Shown: piece after piece, positions 1-8,088 of the stretch
Layout: every line of letters begins with the position of its first letter
Numbering within the stretch: the stretch's first letter is position 1
Origin: Bradyrhizobium manausense
Lineage (GTDB): Bacteria > Pseudomonadota > Alphaproteobacteria > Rhizobiales > Xanthobacteraceae
Length of the DNA: 64,000 nucleotides
Reading direction: 5' to 3'
Assembly: GCF_018129685.1 (NCBI RefSeq)
Contig: NZ_JAFCLG010000019.1
Coordinates: 1-64,000, forward strand
Made by a program: the position numbers and the translations under genes
The notes under the pieces: model-generated
Told to the model about the DNA's origin: nothing
The model's input: only the letters and a program-made list of their open reading frames with translations
Databases searched by the model: none

Positions 1-90
1 GCCCTCATTGCTGTCGCCAGGAAGCTGCTGACCATCCTCAACGCCATGCTGCGCGACCGAAAAATCTATAAGGTCGAACCATCAACATAA
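1..90 (+). mobile_element. 3' end of an IS110-family transposase (partial)
   Basis: An open frame enters from the left edge and stops with TAA at 88-90. The 29 residues end with ALIAVARKLLTILNAML and RDRKIYKV, which resembles the extreme C terminus of IS110/IS1111-type transposases (Transposase_20 region), where a VxRKLLxxLNAMLRD pattern is typical. The catalytic DEDD domain would lie outside the window, so intactness cannot be judged. No terminal inverted repeat is obvious downstream, as expected for IS110 elements. Confidence 0.72.
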
Positions 91-281
91 CAGTTGCCGG
101 TTCGAACTAGTCAGTTCATGACACATCACTTGGTCGACACAGCCAATCCGTCCTGTCGGATTTCCGCGATGCGCATCGATTTTCCGCCAGACGGCGGATA
201 TGCGCGCGCTGCATTCCACCCCAGCCGGACACTCCGGCGCGTCGACCGCGCAAATCGGATTGCCTGCAGCCGCCACAACCT

Positions 282-363
282 CCGTCATTGCGAGCGCAGC
301 GAAGCAATCCAGAATCTTTCCGCAGCGGCAGTCTGGATTGCTTCGCTGCGCTCGCAATGACGG
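282..363. repeat. Perfect 32-bp inverted repeat (dispersed palindromic repeat)
   Basis: Bases 282-313 are an exact reverse complement of 332-363, with an 18-base spacer. The arms start CCGTCATTGCGAGCGCAGCG. This is the extragenic palindrome type seen widely in Bradyrhizobium and other alphaproteobacteria. The rest of the 91-425 gap holds no gene I can support: all frames there read low-complexity or repeat-derived peptide. Confidence 0.85.
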
Positions 364-425
364 GGCTGAGAGCGTGCGCTACATCAACCGAATGGTGTAA
401 AGGCCGGCCGCATTGAATCGCCGGA

Positions 426-671
426 TTAATCCTTCAATCGCACTTCGCTGTGGAGCCATGATTGTAGATTGCCGATGCCTTCGATCCGATCGGAATCGGA
501 AAGCACTTTCAATCGCGCAGCAATCACTTCACCTTCGATCGCGAATCCAAGCTCTCTGCAGCGATCCATCACGCAGGTGACCATCATCACGGTTTTCCGC
601 CACGTCGGCTTCAGGACCGAGAAAATGATCTCATCGAATTGCTGCTCAGTCAGCGATGACGGAAGCTGCAC
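426..671 (-). CDS. DUF3658-like small protein
   Basis: 81 residues. The pattern is LTEQQFDEIIFSVL, then WRKTVMMV, then VIAARLKVLSDSDRIEGIGNL, ending SEVRLKD. From memory this matches DUF3658 proteins, whose C terminus reads like GRLEAxGDLxxWxxSEVRLP. The family has no established biochemical role. The frame overlaps the upstream minus-strand ORF by 22 bases, so the two may be co-transcribed. The family call is by recognition and is moderately sure; the function is unknown. Confidence 0.6.
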   Translation of the reverse strand: MQLPSSLTEQQFDEIIFSVLKPTWRKTVMMVTCVMDRCRELGFAIEGEVIAARLKVLSDSDRIEGIGNLQSWLHSEVRLKD

Positions 672-922
672 CTGATCCCACGCGAGCTCGCAGACAAACC
701 TAAGTGGTTCCCGGTTGGACTTGGGGGCTCAAGATCCGGATACTGATCGTAAATCGGCTGGAGCAATTCGTCCTCTAAAACGCCGACGACTTCGTCGAGC
801 CAGTCTCCCAACTCGATCCTCTCGGCCTTGGCAAGCCCCGCGATAGCCATTCGGGCCTGATCAAGCGCCTTGTAGGCAGCAAGGAGATGATGATTGATCC
901 GGACCGCCTGCTCGTGTTTCAT
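650..922 (-). CDS. Hypothetical protein
   Basis: 90 residues beginning MKHEQAVRINHHLLAAY, mostly helical and acidic (AERIELGDWLDEVVGVLEDELLQ). I recognise no domain, signal peptide or membrane segment. The last 13 residues (SSRGIRCSFRHR) look unlike the rest and overlap the DUF3658-like gene, so the ancestral stop may have lain earlier and been lost by a small indel. The position, 23 bases upstream of the end of matB on the same strand, suggests readthrough from matB is possible. Function unknown. Confidence 0.5.
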   Translation of the reverse strand: MKHEQAVRINHHLLAAYKALDQARMAIAGLAKAERIELGDWLDEVVGVLEDELLQPIYDQYPDLEPPSPTGNHLGLSASSRGIRCSFRHR

Positions 923-945
923 GTTCCTGCCCCCCGCGTTTACCC

Positions 946-2475
946 CTATTTCTTCGCGTAAATGTCCTTGTACGTATCCCGCAGCACGTTCTTCTGCACC
1001 TTGCCCATGGTATTGCGCGGCAGCTCGTCGACGACAAAGACGCGCTTGGGCATCTTGAATTTCGCCAGCCGCCCGTCGAGCGCCTTCAGCACGGCAGCTT
1101 CGGTGACATCGGCGCCCTTGTTGCAGACAAGCACCGCCGTGACGCCCTCGCCGAAATCGGCATGCGGCACGCCGATCACGGCGGATTCGATCACGCCCGG
1201 CATGGCGTCGATCTCTGTCTCGATCTCTTTCGGGTAGACGTTGAATCCGCCTGATATGACCAGATCCTTGCCGCGGCCGAGGATGTGGACGTAGCCCTTG
1301 TCGTCGATTTTGCCGAGGTCGCCGGTGATGAAGAAGCCGTCGGGCCGGAATTCAGACCTGGTCTTCTCGGGCATGCGCCAATAGCCCTTGAACACGTTGG
1401 GGCCCTTGACCTCGATCATGCCGATTTCTTCGCGCGGCAATTCCTTGCCGGTCTCTGGCTCGGTCACGCGCACGGAGACGCCGGGGAGGGGAAAGCCGAC
1501 CGCCCCGGGCACGCGCTCGCCGTCGTAAGGGTTCGACGTGTTCATGTTGGTCTCGGTCATGCCGTAGCGCTCCAGCACGGCGTGGCCCGTGCGCGCCGAC
1601 CATTCGCGATGGGTCTCGGCGAGCAGCGGCGCCGAGCCCGAGATGAACAGCCGCATATGCCTCGTCGTCTCCTTCGACAGCGCAGGATTCTGTAGCAAGC
1701 GCGTGTAGAAGGTCGGCACGCCCATCAGCACGGTCGCGCGCGCCATCAGCTTGATGATGAGGTCAGGATCGAGCTTGGGCAGGAAGATCATCGACGCGCG
1801 CGAGAACAGCGTCACGTTGGTCGCCACGAACAGGCCATGGGTGTGGTAGATCGGCAGCGCGTGGATCAGCACGTCCTTGTCGGTGAAGCGCCAATAATCG
1901 ACCAGCGAGAGCGAGTTCGACGCCAGATTGTCGTGGCTGAGCATCGCGCCCTTGGAACGCCCGGTCGTACCCGAGGTGTAGAGGATCGCGGCGAGATCGT
2001 CGTTTTCGCGCGGCACAGTGGCAAAGTCGCTGCTGGCCTTCTCGGCGGCCTCGGTCAGCGAACCCTTGCCATCAGCACCTAATGTCTCGACCTTGGCCTT
2101 CACCTTGGCGGCGATCGGAGCAAGGCCTTCGGCTTTCGAGGGATCGCAGACCACGAGTGCCGGCTCGGCGTCGCCGATGAAGTAATCAAGCTCGTTCAGC
2201 GTATAGGCGGTGTTGAGCGGCAGATAGACCGCGCCGGCCCTGACAGTGCCGAGATACAGCACGATATTGGCCACCGATTTCTCGACCTGCACCGCGACGC
2301 GGTCGCCGGGCTTCACGCCGCGCGCCACCAGCACATTCGCCATCTGGCCTGCCCGCGCGATCAGATCGCCATAGCTGATATGGGCGCCATCCTGCGTCTC
2401 GATGGCGAGGCGTTTGGGCTCGTCGAGGCCGTCGAACAGGCGGGAAAACAGATTGGCGTTGGCGGCAGGGTTCAT
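946..2475 (-). CDS. matB: Malonyl-CoA synthetase (malonate--CoA ligase)
   Basis: 509-residue acyl-adenylate-forming enzyme that activates malonate with ATP and CoA to malonyl-CoA in the cytoplasm. The AMP-binding P-loop YTSGTTGRSKG lies at about residues 166-176. The ERYGMTETNMNTSNPYDGER stretch is typical of MatB-type enzymes, the TGDLGKID motif follows, and the C-terminal lysine of NTMGKVQKN is at about residue 492. The ATG at 2473-2475 was chosen because it begins the family N terminus; the frame is open 73 codons further upstream, but that extension would cross the divergent SDR gene. No matA (malonyl-CoA decarboxylase) or matC transporter is in view. Confidence 0.9.
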   Translation of the reverse strand: MNPAANANLFSRLFDGLDEPKRLAIETQDGAHISYGDLIARAGQMANVLVARGVKPGDRVAVQVEKSVANIVLYLGTVRAGAVYLPLNTAYTLNELDYFIGDAEPALVVCDPSKAEGLAPIAAKVKAKVETLGADGKGSLTEAAEKASSDFATVPRENDDLAAILYTSGTTGRSKGAMLSHDNLASNSLSLVDYWRFTDKDVLIHALPIYHTHGLFVATNVTLFSRASMIFLPKLDPDLIIKLMARATVLMGVPTFYTRLLQNPALSKETTRHMRLFISGSAPLLAETHREWSARTGHAVLERYGMTETNMNTSNPYDGERVPGAVGFPLPGVSVRVTEPETGKELPREEIGMIEVKGPNVFKGYWRMPEKTRSEFRPDGFFITGDLGKIDDKGYVHILGRGKDLVISGGFNVYPKEIETEIDAMPGVIESAVIGVPHADFGEGVTAVLVCNKGADVTEAAVLKALDGRLAKFKMPKRVFVVDELPRNTMGKVQKNVLRDTYKDIYAKK

Positions 2476-2575
2476 GCAAGATTTCCTCGACCGCAAGGCT
2501 CGTAGGACAAGGTCGGTCAAAACCGAGGGCTGGATTAGCAAAAACCGCCCCAATGAAGCAACGGAGACAGTTTGC

Positions 2576-3337
2576 ATGACCAAAAATGGGAAACGCGTAG
2601 CCTGGGTCACCGGCGGCGGCAGCGGGATCGGGGAGGCCGGCGCCGAGGCGCTTGCGGCCGACGGTTGGACAGTGGTGGTTTCCGGCCGCCGCAAGGACGC
2701 CCTCGAGACCGTGGTTGCGAAGATTGCCAGGGCGGGCGGGACCGCCGAGGCTATCGCGTTAGACGTGTCCGACGCGGCTGCGGCCCAGAAGGCCGCCGAT
2801 CAGATCGTTGCGAAGCACGGCCGGATCGACCTGCTCGTGAACAATGCCGGCATCAATGTCCCCAGGCGCAGCTGGAAGGACATGGACCTCGACGGCTGGG
2901 ACAAGCTCGTCCAGGTCAATCTCAACGGCGTGCTCTATTGCATGCGCGCGGTATTGCCGACGATGCGCAGGCAGCAGGACGGCTCGATCATCAACGTCTC
3001 GTCCTGGGCCGGCCGCCACGTCTCGAAGATGCCGGGCCCGGCCTACACCACCACCAAACATGCGGTGCTCGCGCTGACCCATTCCTTCAACATGGACGAA
3101 TGCGTCAACGGCCTGCGCGCCTGCTGCCTGATGCCGGGCGAGGTCGCGACGCCGATCCTGAAGCTGCGCCCGGTGGTGCCGAGCGAGGAAGAGCAGGCGA
3201 AGATGCTGCAATCCGAAGATCTGGGGCGCACCATCGCGTTCATCGCCAGCATGCCGCCGCGCGTCTGCATCAACGAGCTGCTGATCAGCCCGACGCACAA
3301 TCGCGGCTTCATTCAGACGCCGAACAACAGGGATTGA
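2576..3337 (+). CDS. Short-chain dehydrogenase/reductase (SDR family)
   Basis: 253 residues. Classical SDR layout: cofactor loop TGGGSGIG at about 12-19, NNAG at 89-92, catalytic Ser about 142-143 and YTTTK (Tyr157, Lys161). An arginine pair after beta-2 (SGRRK) suggests NADP(H), which is inference. The start ATG at 2576 gives the canonical short N terminus before the Rossmann fold. It is divergent from matB with a 100-base gap that must hold both promoters. The substrate cannot be read from sequence. The shared intergenic region hints at common control with malonate activation, without proof. Confidence 0.85.
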   Translation: MTKNGKRVAWVTGGGSGIGEAGAEALAADGWTVVVSGRRKDALETVVAKIARAGGTAEAIALDVSDAAAAQKAADQIVAKHGRIDLLVNNAGINVPRRSWKDMDLDGWDKLVQVNLNGVLYCMRAVLPTMRRQQDGSIINVSSWAGRHVSKMPGPAYTTTKHAVLALTHSFNMDECVNGLRACCLMPGEVATPILKLRPVVPSEEEQAKMLQSEDLGRTIAFIASMPPRVCINELLISPTHNRGFIQTPNNRD

Positions 3338-3344
3338 GGGCTCT

Positions 3345-3511
3345 CGTCGTCCTGGACAAGCGCAGCCTTGGCGACGCGGAGCGTTGGCCAGGGCGGAGCG
3401 CAGATCCAGGACCCATTGTCCCAGGGCGTAGTTTGGCGAAGACCCTTGGTGACCAGCCTCGCGCAACAAATCCTTTTTGGGGTAATGGGTCCTGGCTTTC
3501 GCCAGGACGAC
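3345..3511. repeat. Paired-palindrome dispersed repeat, CGTCGTCC family
   Basis: The unit opens with CGTCGTCCTGGACAAGCGC and closes with CCTGGCTTTCGCCAGGACGAC, so the ends are inverted copies and inner short palindromes lie between. Units of the same design recur at 13979, 26872, 30963 and 34994. The remainder of this gap (3512-3729) shows no gene; the Fas1 gene's promoter must lie there. Confidence 0.8.
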
Positions 3512-3729
3512 AGCGGCGTTTGTAGTGAGCGCCCGCGCGCACCCCACGAACACCCCGCGATATAGTTTCACGCATCACAATAAATTATTCCTCGAAACCC
3601 CATCGCAAACCCTCCCGTAGTTCGGTCCAACGACGCGCTGCTGCTTCACGTCAAACTGTCGCAGACGCCGTTGTTGCCCCAACGCAAATGCCGGCGAGCG
3701 CCGGTCACAATCCAATCGGGAGTATCTCC

Positions 3730-4284
3730 ATGTCGAAGCGCATTGCTTACCTCACCGCTGCTGCCTTCAGCGCGCTGGCCGTCACTGCAACCGTCGTCGC
3801 GCCCGCCCGCGCTGAGGAAAAGACCGTCATGGTCGGCGGCGCCGCGATGTTCCCGTCGAAGAACATCGTCCAGAACGCCGTCAACTCGAAGGACCACACC
3901 ACGCTGGTTGCGGCGGTGAAGGCGGCCGGTCTCGTCCCCACTCTGGAAGGCAAGGGCCCGTTCACCGTGTTCGCGCCGACCAACGCCGCCTTCGGCAAGC
4001 TGCCGGCCGGCACCGTCGACACCCTGGTCAAGCCCGAGAACAAGGCGACCCTGACCAAGATCCTCACCTATCACGTGGTGCCCGGCAAGCTCGAAGCGTC
4101 CGACCTCAAGGACGGCCAGAAGCTCAAGACCGTCGAGGGCGAGGAACTGACCGTCAAGAAGTCCGGCGGCACTGTCATGATCGTCGACGCCAAGGGCGGG
4201 TCGTCCACCGTCACGATCCCCAACGTCAACCAGTCCAACGGCGTCATCCATGTGGTCGACACCGTGCTGATGCCGGCGACCTAA
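3730..4284 (+). CDS. Secreted fasciclin (FAS1) domain protein
   Basis: 184 residues. The N terminus MSKRIAYLTAAAFSALAVTATVVAPARA is a signal peptide with probable cleavage after ARA (about residue 28), giving a periplasmic or secreted protein. A single FAS1 domain fills the rest: FTVFAPTNAAFGKLP (H1-type motif), LTYHVVPGKL in the middle and the GVIHVVDTVLMP ending that closes nearly all bacterial FAS1 domains. An upstream ATG at 3688 is in frame, but the one at 3730 gives a proper signal peptide. FAS1 proteins take part in adhesion; the role here is unknown. A terminator follows at once. Confidence 0.9.
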   Translation: MSKRIAYLTAAAFSALAVTATVVAPARAEEKTVMVGGAAMFPSKNIVQNAVNSKDHTTLVAAVKAAGLVPTLEGKGPFTVFAPTNAAFGKLPAGTVDTLVKPENKATLTKILTYHVVPGKLEASDLKDGQKLKTVEGEELTVKKSGGTVMIVDAKGGSSTVTIPNVNQSNGVIHVVDTVLMPAT

Positions 4285-4327
4285 CACCGCGCACCCCCGT
4301 TTCATCCCCGACAGGATGCGGCAAAAC

Positions 4328-4362
4328 AGCGAGCCGGGGAGACCCCTCGGCTCGCTTTATTG
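4328..4362 (+). terminator. Rho-independent terminator after the FAS1 gene
   Basis: AGCGAGCCGGGG pairs with CCCC-(TC bulge)-GGCTCGCT around a four-base loop and is followed by TTATTGT. It lies 44 bases after the FAS1 stop. Confidence 0.75.
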
Positions 4363-4480
4363 TGACTATCATAGCCCGCAGGCATCGATTCGATCGCAGC
4401 CAGGGCGTAACGAAACTGGCACGACCGGCGTATGATGTTCTGACACACGATCCCGAAGACGAAACCAGCACGGAACCACC

Positions 4481-5107
4481 ATGTCGAGCCTGACCGTGAC
4501 CGACGAGCAAATTAGCGCCAAACCTAAGGTGATCCAGCCGGCCTGGGTCAGGGTGATGCACTGGACCAATGCCGTCGCCATGATCCTGATGATCATGTCC
4601 GGCTGGCAGATCTACAACGCCTCGCCGCTGTTCGATTTCCGCTTCTCCCACGACATCACGCTCGGCGGCTGGCTCGGCGGCGCGCTGCTCTGGCACTTTG
4701 CCGCGATGTGGCTGTTGATGGTTAACGGCCTCGCCTATCTCGTGACCGGTCTTGCCTCCGGCCGTTTCGCCAGGAAGCTGCTGCCGATCACGCCGGCGGG
4801 CGTGCTCCACGACGTCAAGGCGGCGCTGACCTTCAAGCTCAGCCATGACGATCTCAGCGTCTACAATTACGTGCAGCGCACGCTCTATGCCGGCATCATC
4901 GTCGTCGGCGTGCTGATCGTGCTGTCCGGCCTGTCGATCTGGAAGCCGGTGCAATTGCATTGGCTGGTGACGCTGTTCGGCGATTATCCGACCGCGCGCT
5001 ACGTCCATTTCTTCTGCATGGCCGCGATCTGCGCCTTCCTGGTCGTTCACGTCCTGCTTGCGCTGCTGGTGCCGAAGAGCCTGCGCGCGATGGTCATCGG
5101 TCGCTGA
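4481..5107 (+). CDS. Cytochrome b561-type membrane subunit of an oxidoreductase
   Basis: 208 residues with four hydrophobic segments (about residues 28-45, 60-88, 130-150 and 170-196) and histidines near their ends (VMHWTN, LLWHFAAM, YVHFFCM, VVHVLL) suited to bis-haem b ligation, as in the Ni/Fe-hydrogenase-type cytochrome b561 family. The molybdopterin oxidoreductase begins 76 bases downstream on the same strand, so this is most likely its membrane haem partner, passing electrons between the quinone pool and the enzyme. It is not MsrQ-like in length or pattern as far as I can tell. Its TGA stop lies inside an inverted repeat arm. Confidence 0.85.
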   Translation: MSSLTVTDEQISAKPKVIQPAWVRVMHWTNAVAMILMIMSGWQIYNASPLFDFRFSHDITLGGWLGGALLWHFAAMWLLMVNGLAYLVTGLASGRFARKLLPITPAGVLHDVKAALTFKLSHDDLSVYNYVQRTLYAGIIVVGVLIVLSGLSIWKPVQLHWLVTLFGDYPTARYVHFFCMAAICAFLVVHVLLALLVPKSLRAMVIGR

Positions 5108-5155
5108 GCATGATCCGGAAAAGTGGGAACCGGTTTTCCGATAAGATCATGCTCA
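5105..5155. repeat. GAGCATGATC inverted repeat between two co-oriented genes
   Basis: TGAGCATGATC (5105-5115) pairs with GATCATGCTCA (5145-5155), and inside it CGGAAAA pairs with TTTTCCG. The first three bases of the left arm are the stop codon of the cytochrome gene. This is a common rhizobial extragenic palindrome. Transcribed, it would form a strong hairpin between the two cistrons. A relative lies after acnA (44976-45042). Confidence 0.85.
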
Positions 5156-5183
5156 AAACGAAAGAATAGGAAGGAGAGCTGAT

Positions 5184-5966
5184 ATGGCCAAGCGTTCATT
5201 CCTGATCCCCGGCGTCGACAAACGGCTGCTGATCAAGGACTCTCTCAAGGTGATGCCTGATGTGACCCGCCGCCGCTTCATCGCGGGCGGCGCCAGCCTC
5301 GGTGCGCTGACCCTGCTCACCGGCTGCGATGTGGTCGACTCGTCTTCGGCTGACGCCCTTCTCGCGAGGATCTCGAAGTTCAACGACGCGGTGCAGGACT
5401 TCATCTTCAATCCTGACGCCTTGGCGCCGACTTTTGCGGAGAGCGCGATTACAAAGCCGTTCCCGTTCAACGCCTATTACGATCTCGACGATGCGCCGGA
5501 GGTCGACGGCAAGGCCTGGAAGCTCGAGGTGCGCGGCCTCGTCGACAACAAGAAGTCCTGGACGCTGGACGAGCTCACCAAACTGCCGCAGTTCACGCAA
5601 ATCACCCGTCACATCTGCGTCGAAGGCTGGAGCGCGATCGGAAGCTGGACCGGCACGCCGCTGCGCGATTTCCTCAAGCTCGTCGGCGCCGACACGCGCG
5701 CGAAATATGTCTGGTTCCAGTGCGCCGACAAGGACGGCTACAATTCGCCGCTCGACATGCGCACCGCGCTGCATCCGCAGACGCAGATGACGTTCAAGTT
5801 CGGCAACGACATCCTGCCGCGCGCCTATGGTTTTCCGATGAAGATCCGCGTGCCGACAAAGCTCGGCTTCAAGAACCCGAAATACGTGATGTCGATGGAA
5901 GTCACCAACGACTACAAGGGCGGCTATTGGGAAGATCAGGGCTACAATTCGTTCAGCGGCAGCTAA
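5184..5966 (+). CDS. Exported molybdopterin-dependent oxidoreductase (sulfite oxidase / MsrP superfamily)
   Basis: 260 residues with an oxidoreductase molybdopterin-binding domain. The twin-arginine motif RRRFIAGG at about 29-36 is followed by a hydrophobic stretch ending LLTGC (Cys48), so the protein is probably Tat-exported and possibly lipid-anchored, which is inference. The likely molybdenum-ligating cysteine is Cys145 in HICVEGWSAIGSW. The FPMKIRVPTKLGFKNPKYV segment near the end is typical of the YedY/MsrP side of the superfamily. GGAAGGAGAGC just upstream is a clear ribosome-binding site. The partner is the preceding cytochrome b561. The natural substrate is not readable. Confidence 0.85.
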   Translation: MAKRSFLIPGVDKRLLIKDSLKVMPDVTRRRFIAGGASLGALTLLTGCDVVDSSSADALLARISKFNDAVQDFIFNPDALAPTFAESAITKPFPFNAYYDLDDAPEVDGKAWKLEVRGLVDNKKSWTLDELTKLPQFTQITRHICVEGWSAIGSWTGTPLRDFLKLVGADTRAKYVWFQCADKDGYNSPLDMRTALHPQTQMTFKFGNDILPRAYGFPMKIRVPTKLGFKNPKYVMSMEVTNDYKGGYWEDQGYNSFSGS

Positions 5967-5976
5967 AGCGTGAGGC

Positions 5977-7899
5977 TCAGCCGTTCCCGGTGACGCCGGT
6001 CGCACACCATTCGCGCCACATGGTGCGATAGGCGGCTTCGAGCTGATGGGTGAATCTCGGGCCGTCACACAGGGGTGACGCCGCGACCCGCTCACGAAGA
6101 CTTGCCCGCAGCGCAGCGAGTGCCGGCACGTCGGCGGCGAGCCGCGCGGCGGCCGCGACGTAATCCTGCGATCGCTCGGTCACGATGTCCTGCAATCCGA
6201 CCCGGCTCAGCATGCTGGCCCCGACCCGGGCTGCGTGCCGGTCGCCGGCGAGCGTCACGACGGGAACACCCATCCACAGCGCTTCGCATGTCGTCGTCGC
6301 GCCATTGTAGGGAAACGTGTCGAGCGCAATGTCGACCTCGCCATAGGCGGCGAGATGGTCCGCCATCGTCGGCAATTTGCCGATCAATTTCAAACGGTCG
6401 CGGGCAATCCCTCGCTGCTCGAACAGCCTCTCGATCCGCTTGCGCATCTCGGCATCGACCAGCCACTTCGATTTGAGAACCAGGTGAGAGCCGGCGACCC
6501 GCTGCAGAACGCCGGCCCAGGCGTCGAGCACCTGATGGTTCACCTTGACGAGATTGTTGAAGGACCCAAACGTCACGAAACCATTGCGCTCGGCGGGCAG
6601 CTTGCTCACGTCCGGCGCCGCAACGGGCGCGGTGTAGCAATGAAAACCGTCGGGCAGCCGAAACAGCCTTTCGGAGGATGTGGTGTCGGCCGTCCCCGGA
6701 GGATCGACGATCGCATCGGTGAGCCGGTAGTCGATGTCGGACAGGCCCGTCGTGTCGGGATATCCGAGCCAGGTCACCTGCAGCGGGGCGGGTTTGCGGG
6801 CAAAAACGCCGAGCCGATGGCCATAAGTATGGCCGGACAGGTCGACGAGAATGTCGATCGCGTCGGCGCGAATCCGGGCGGCGAGCTCCCTGTCGTCAAT
6901 CCCGATGGTCGAGCGCCAATGCGCTGCGCGAGACCTGAAGAAAGCGGTTTGCTCGTCCTCGTCCGTCGTTCCCGAGTAACAGATGGTTTCGACGGATGCA
7001 TCGTCGTGGTTGAGCAAAATCGCGGAGAGAAAATATCCGACCGAGTGCGTCCTGAAATCCGCAGACACATAGCCGATGCGCAGCCGGCGTTCCGGATCGC
7101 GCAGGTTCTGCCAGCCGCTGAAGCGCGGCGTTTGGGCATGGAAGCGCGCCACCTCGCGCGGGCCTTCCCGTAACATGCCTGGCGCGAATTCGCGGTCGTA
7201 ATGCATTTGCAGCAGCATCGATGAAAGATGATCGCTGAAACTCGCGCGAAGCTGCGCCGCGAACCGAAATCGCTCGGCGGTGTCGGGGTCGCACCCGGCA
7301 GGCGGCCGTTCGTCCCTCCCGCACGCCAGATAGGCTTCGGCCAGCCGCGGATCGCGGGCCGTGGTGGCCTCGATGGTCGTCACCATCTTTGAAAACTGGC
7401 GCTGGATTTCGCGCAACGCGATCTCTGCAGGCGACGATGAGGCATCCAGGCTGGAATCCAGTGCGAGTGCCCGGTCGAAGCATTGTTGTGCTTCGTCCAG
7501 CACACCTGTTTCCGCCAGACAGTCACCAAGGTTGCGCCACGCGGTGGCGTAGTCGGGCTGCAGCGCCACCGCCTTTCGGTAATGCGCGATGGCCGACGCC
7601 CGGTCTCCGAGCGAATGCAGGGAGTCTCCGAGGTTGTTCCATATCTGGGCAAGATCGGGCCGCAGGACCAGCGCTTTCCGATATTCCGTCACCGCGGCGC
7701 TAAAGCGGTTCTGATCCTTGAGCGCGATGCCGAGATTGTTCAGCGCTTCGGGAAAATCGGGATGGATCGCGATGGCATCCCGATAACGGCCGACCGCGGC
7801 GTCGAGCCGTCCTGCCTGATGGTGCTGAAACGCCTCGAACAACGCTGTTTCGGCTTCGGGCGGCGCCCCCCGGGCATCCTGCTTAGCTGTTGCCTTCAT
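5977..7899 (-). CDS. TPR protein with O-GlcNAc transferase (SPINDLY/GT41) domain
   Basis: 640 residues. Residues of about 18-150 hold four TPRs (for example LNNLGIALKDQNRFSAAVTE, then WNNLGDSLHSLGDRASAI). From about residue 285 a GT41 catalytic domain follows: GYVSADFRTHSVGYFL, DILVDLSGHTYGHRL, TWLGYPDTTGLSDIDYRL, FGSFNNLVKVN and DTFPYNGATTTCEALWMGVP. It would transfer a sugar from a nucleotide donor to protein serine, threonine or similar acceptors. It stands alone, convergent with the molybdoenzyme gene (10-base gap), so nothing nearby names its target. No signal peptide, so cytoplasmic. Confidence 0.9.
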   Translation of the reverse strand: MKATAKQDARGAPPEAETALFEAFQHHQAGRLDAAVGRYRDAIAIHPDFPEALNNLGIALKDQNRFSAAVTEYRKALVLRPDLAQIWNNLGDSLHSLGDRASAIAHYRKAVALQPDYATAWRNLGDCLAETGVLDEAQQCFDRALALDSSLDASSSPAEIALREIQRQFSKMVTTIEATTARDPRLAEAYLACGRDERPPAGCDPDTAERFRFAAQLRASFSDHLSSMLLQMHYDREFAPGMLREGPREVARFHAQTPRFSGWQNLRDPERRLRIGYVSADFRTHSVGYFLSAILLNHDDASVETICYSGTTDEDEQTAFFRSRAAHWRSTIGIDDRELAARIRADAIDILVDLSGHTYGHRLGVFARKPAPLQVTWLGYPDTTGLSDIDYRLTDAIVDPPGTADTTSSERLFRLPDGFHCYTAPVAAPDVSKLPAERNGFVTFGSFNNLVKVNHQVLDAWAGVLQRVAGSHLVLKSKWLVDAEMRKRIERLFEQRGIARDRLKLIGKLPTMADHLAAYGEVDIALDTFPYNGATTTCEALWMGVPVVTLAGDRHAARVGASMLSRVGLQDIVTERSQDYVAAAARLAADVPALAALRASLRERVAASPLCDGPRFTHQLEAAYRTMWREWCATGVTGNG

Positions 7900-8088
7900 C
7901 GCCTCTGCACCGCCACGAGAATTGCTCCAGGGATTGGCTTGCGACGCCCACGCGCTGTCCAGGCCGGAACCTGGCTTCGCTGCCGCCGAAACCGTTCGAA
8001 TTTATCCTGATGACGCGATTGCCTTATGACAGTCCGGAGTCGGGCGGCCGCCGGACGCGGCGCCGGCGTCGCCCGTGCGATTCGCCGG

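Noticed and set aside
88..125. Possible tRNA T-arm (GGTTCGAACT) just after the transposase end
   Set aside because: No acceptor, D or anticodon arms can be paired around it, so no tRNA. It might be part of the insertion-element flank.
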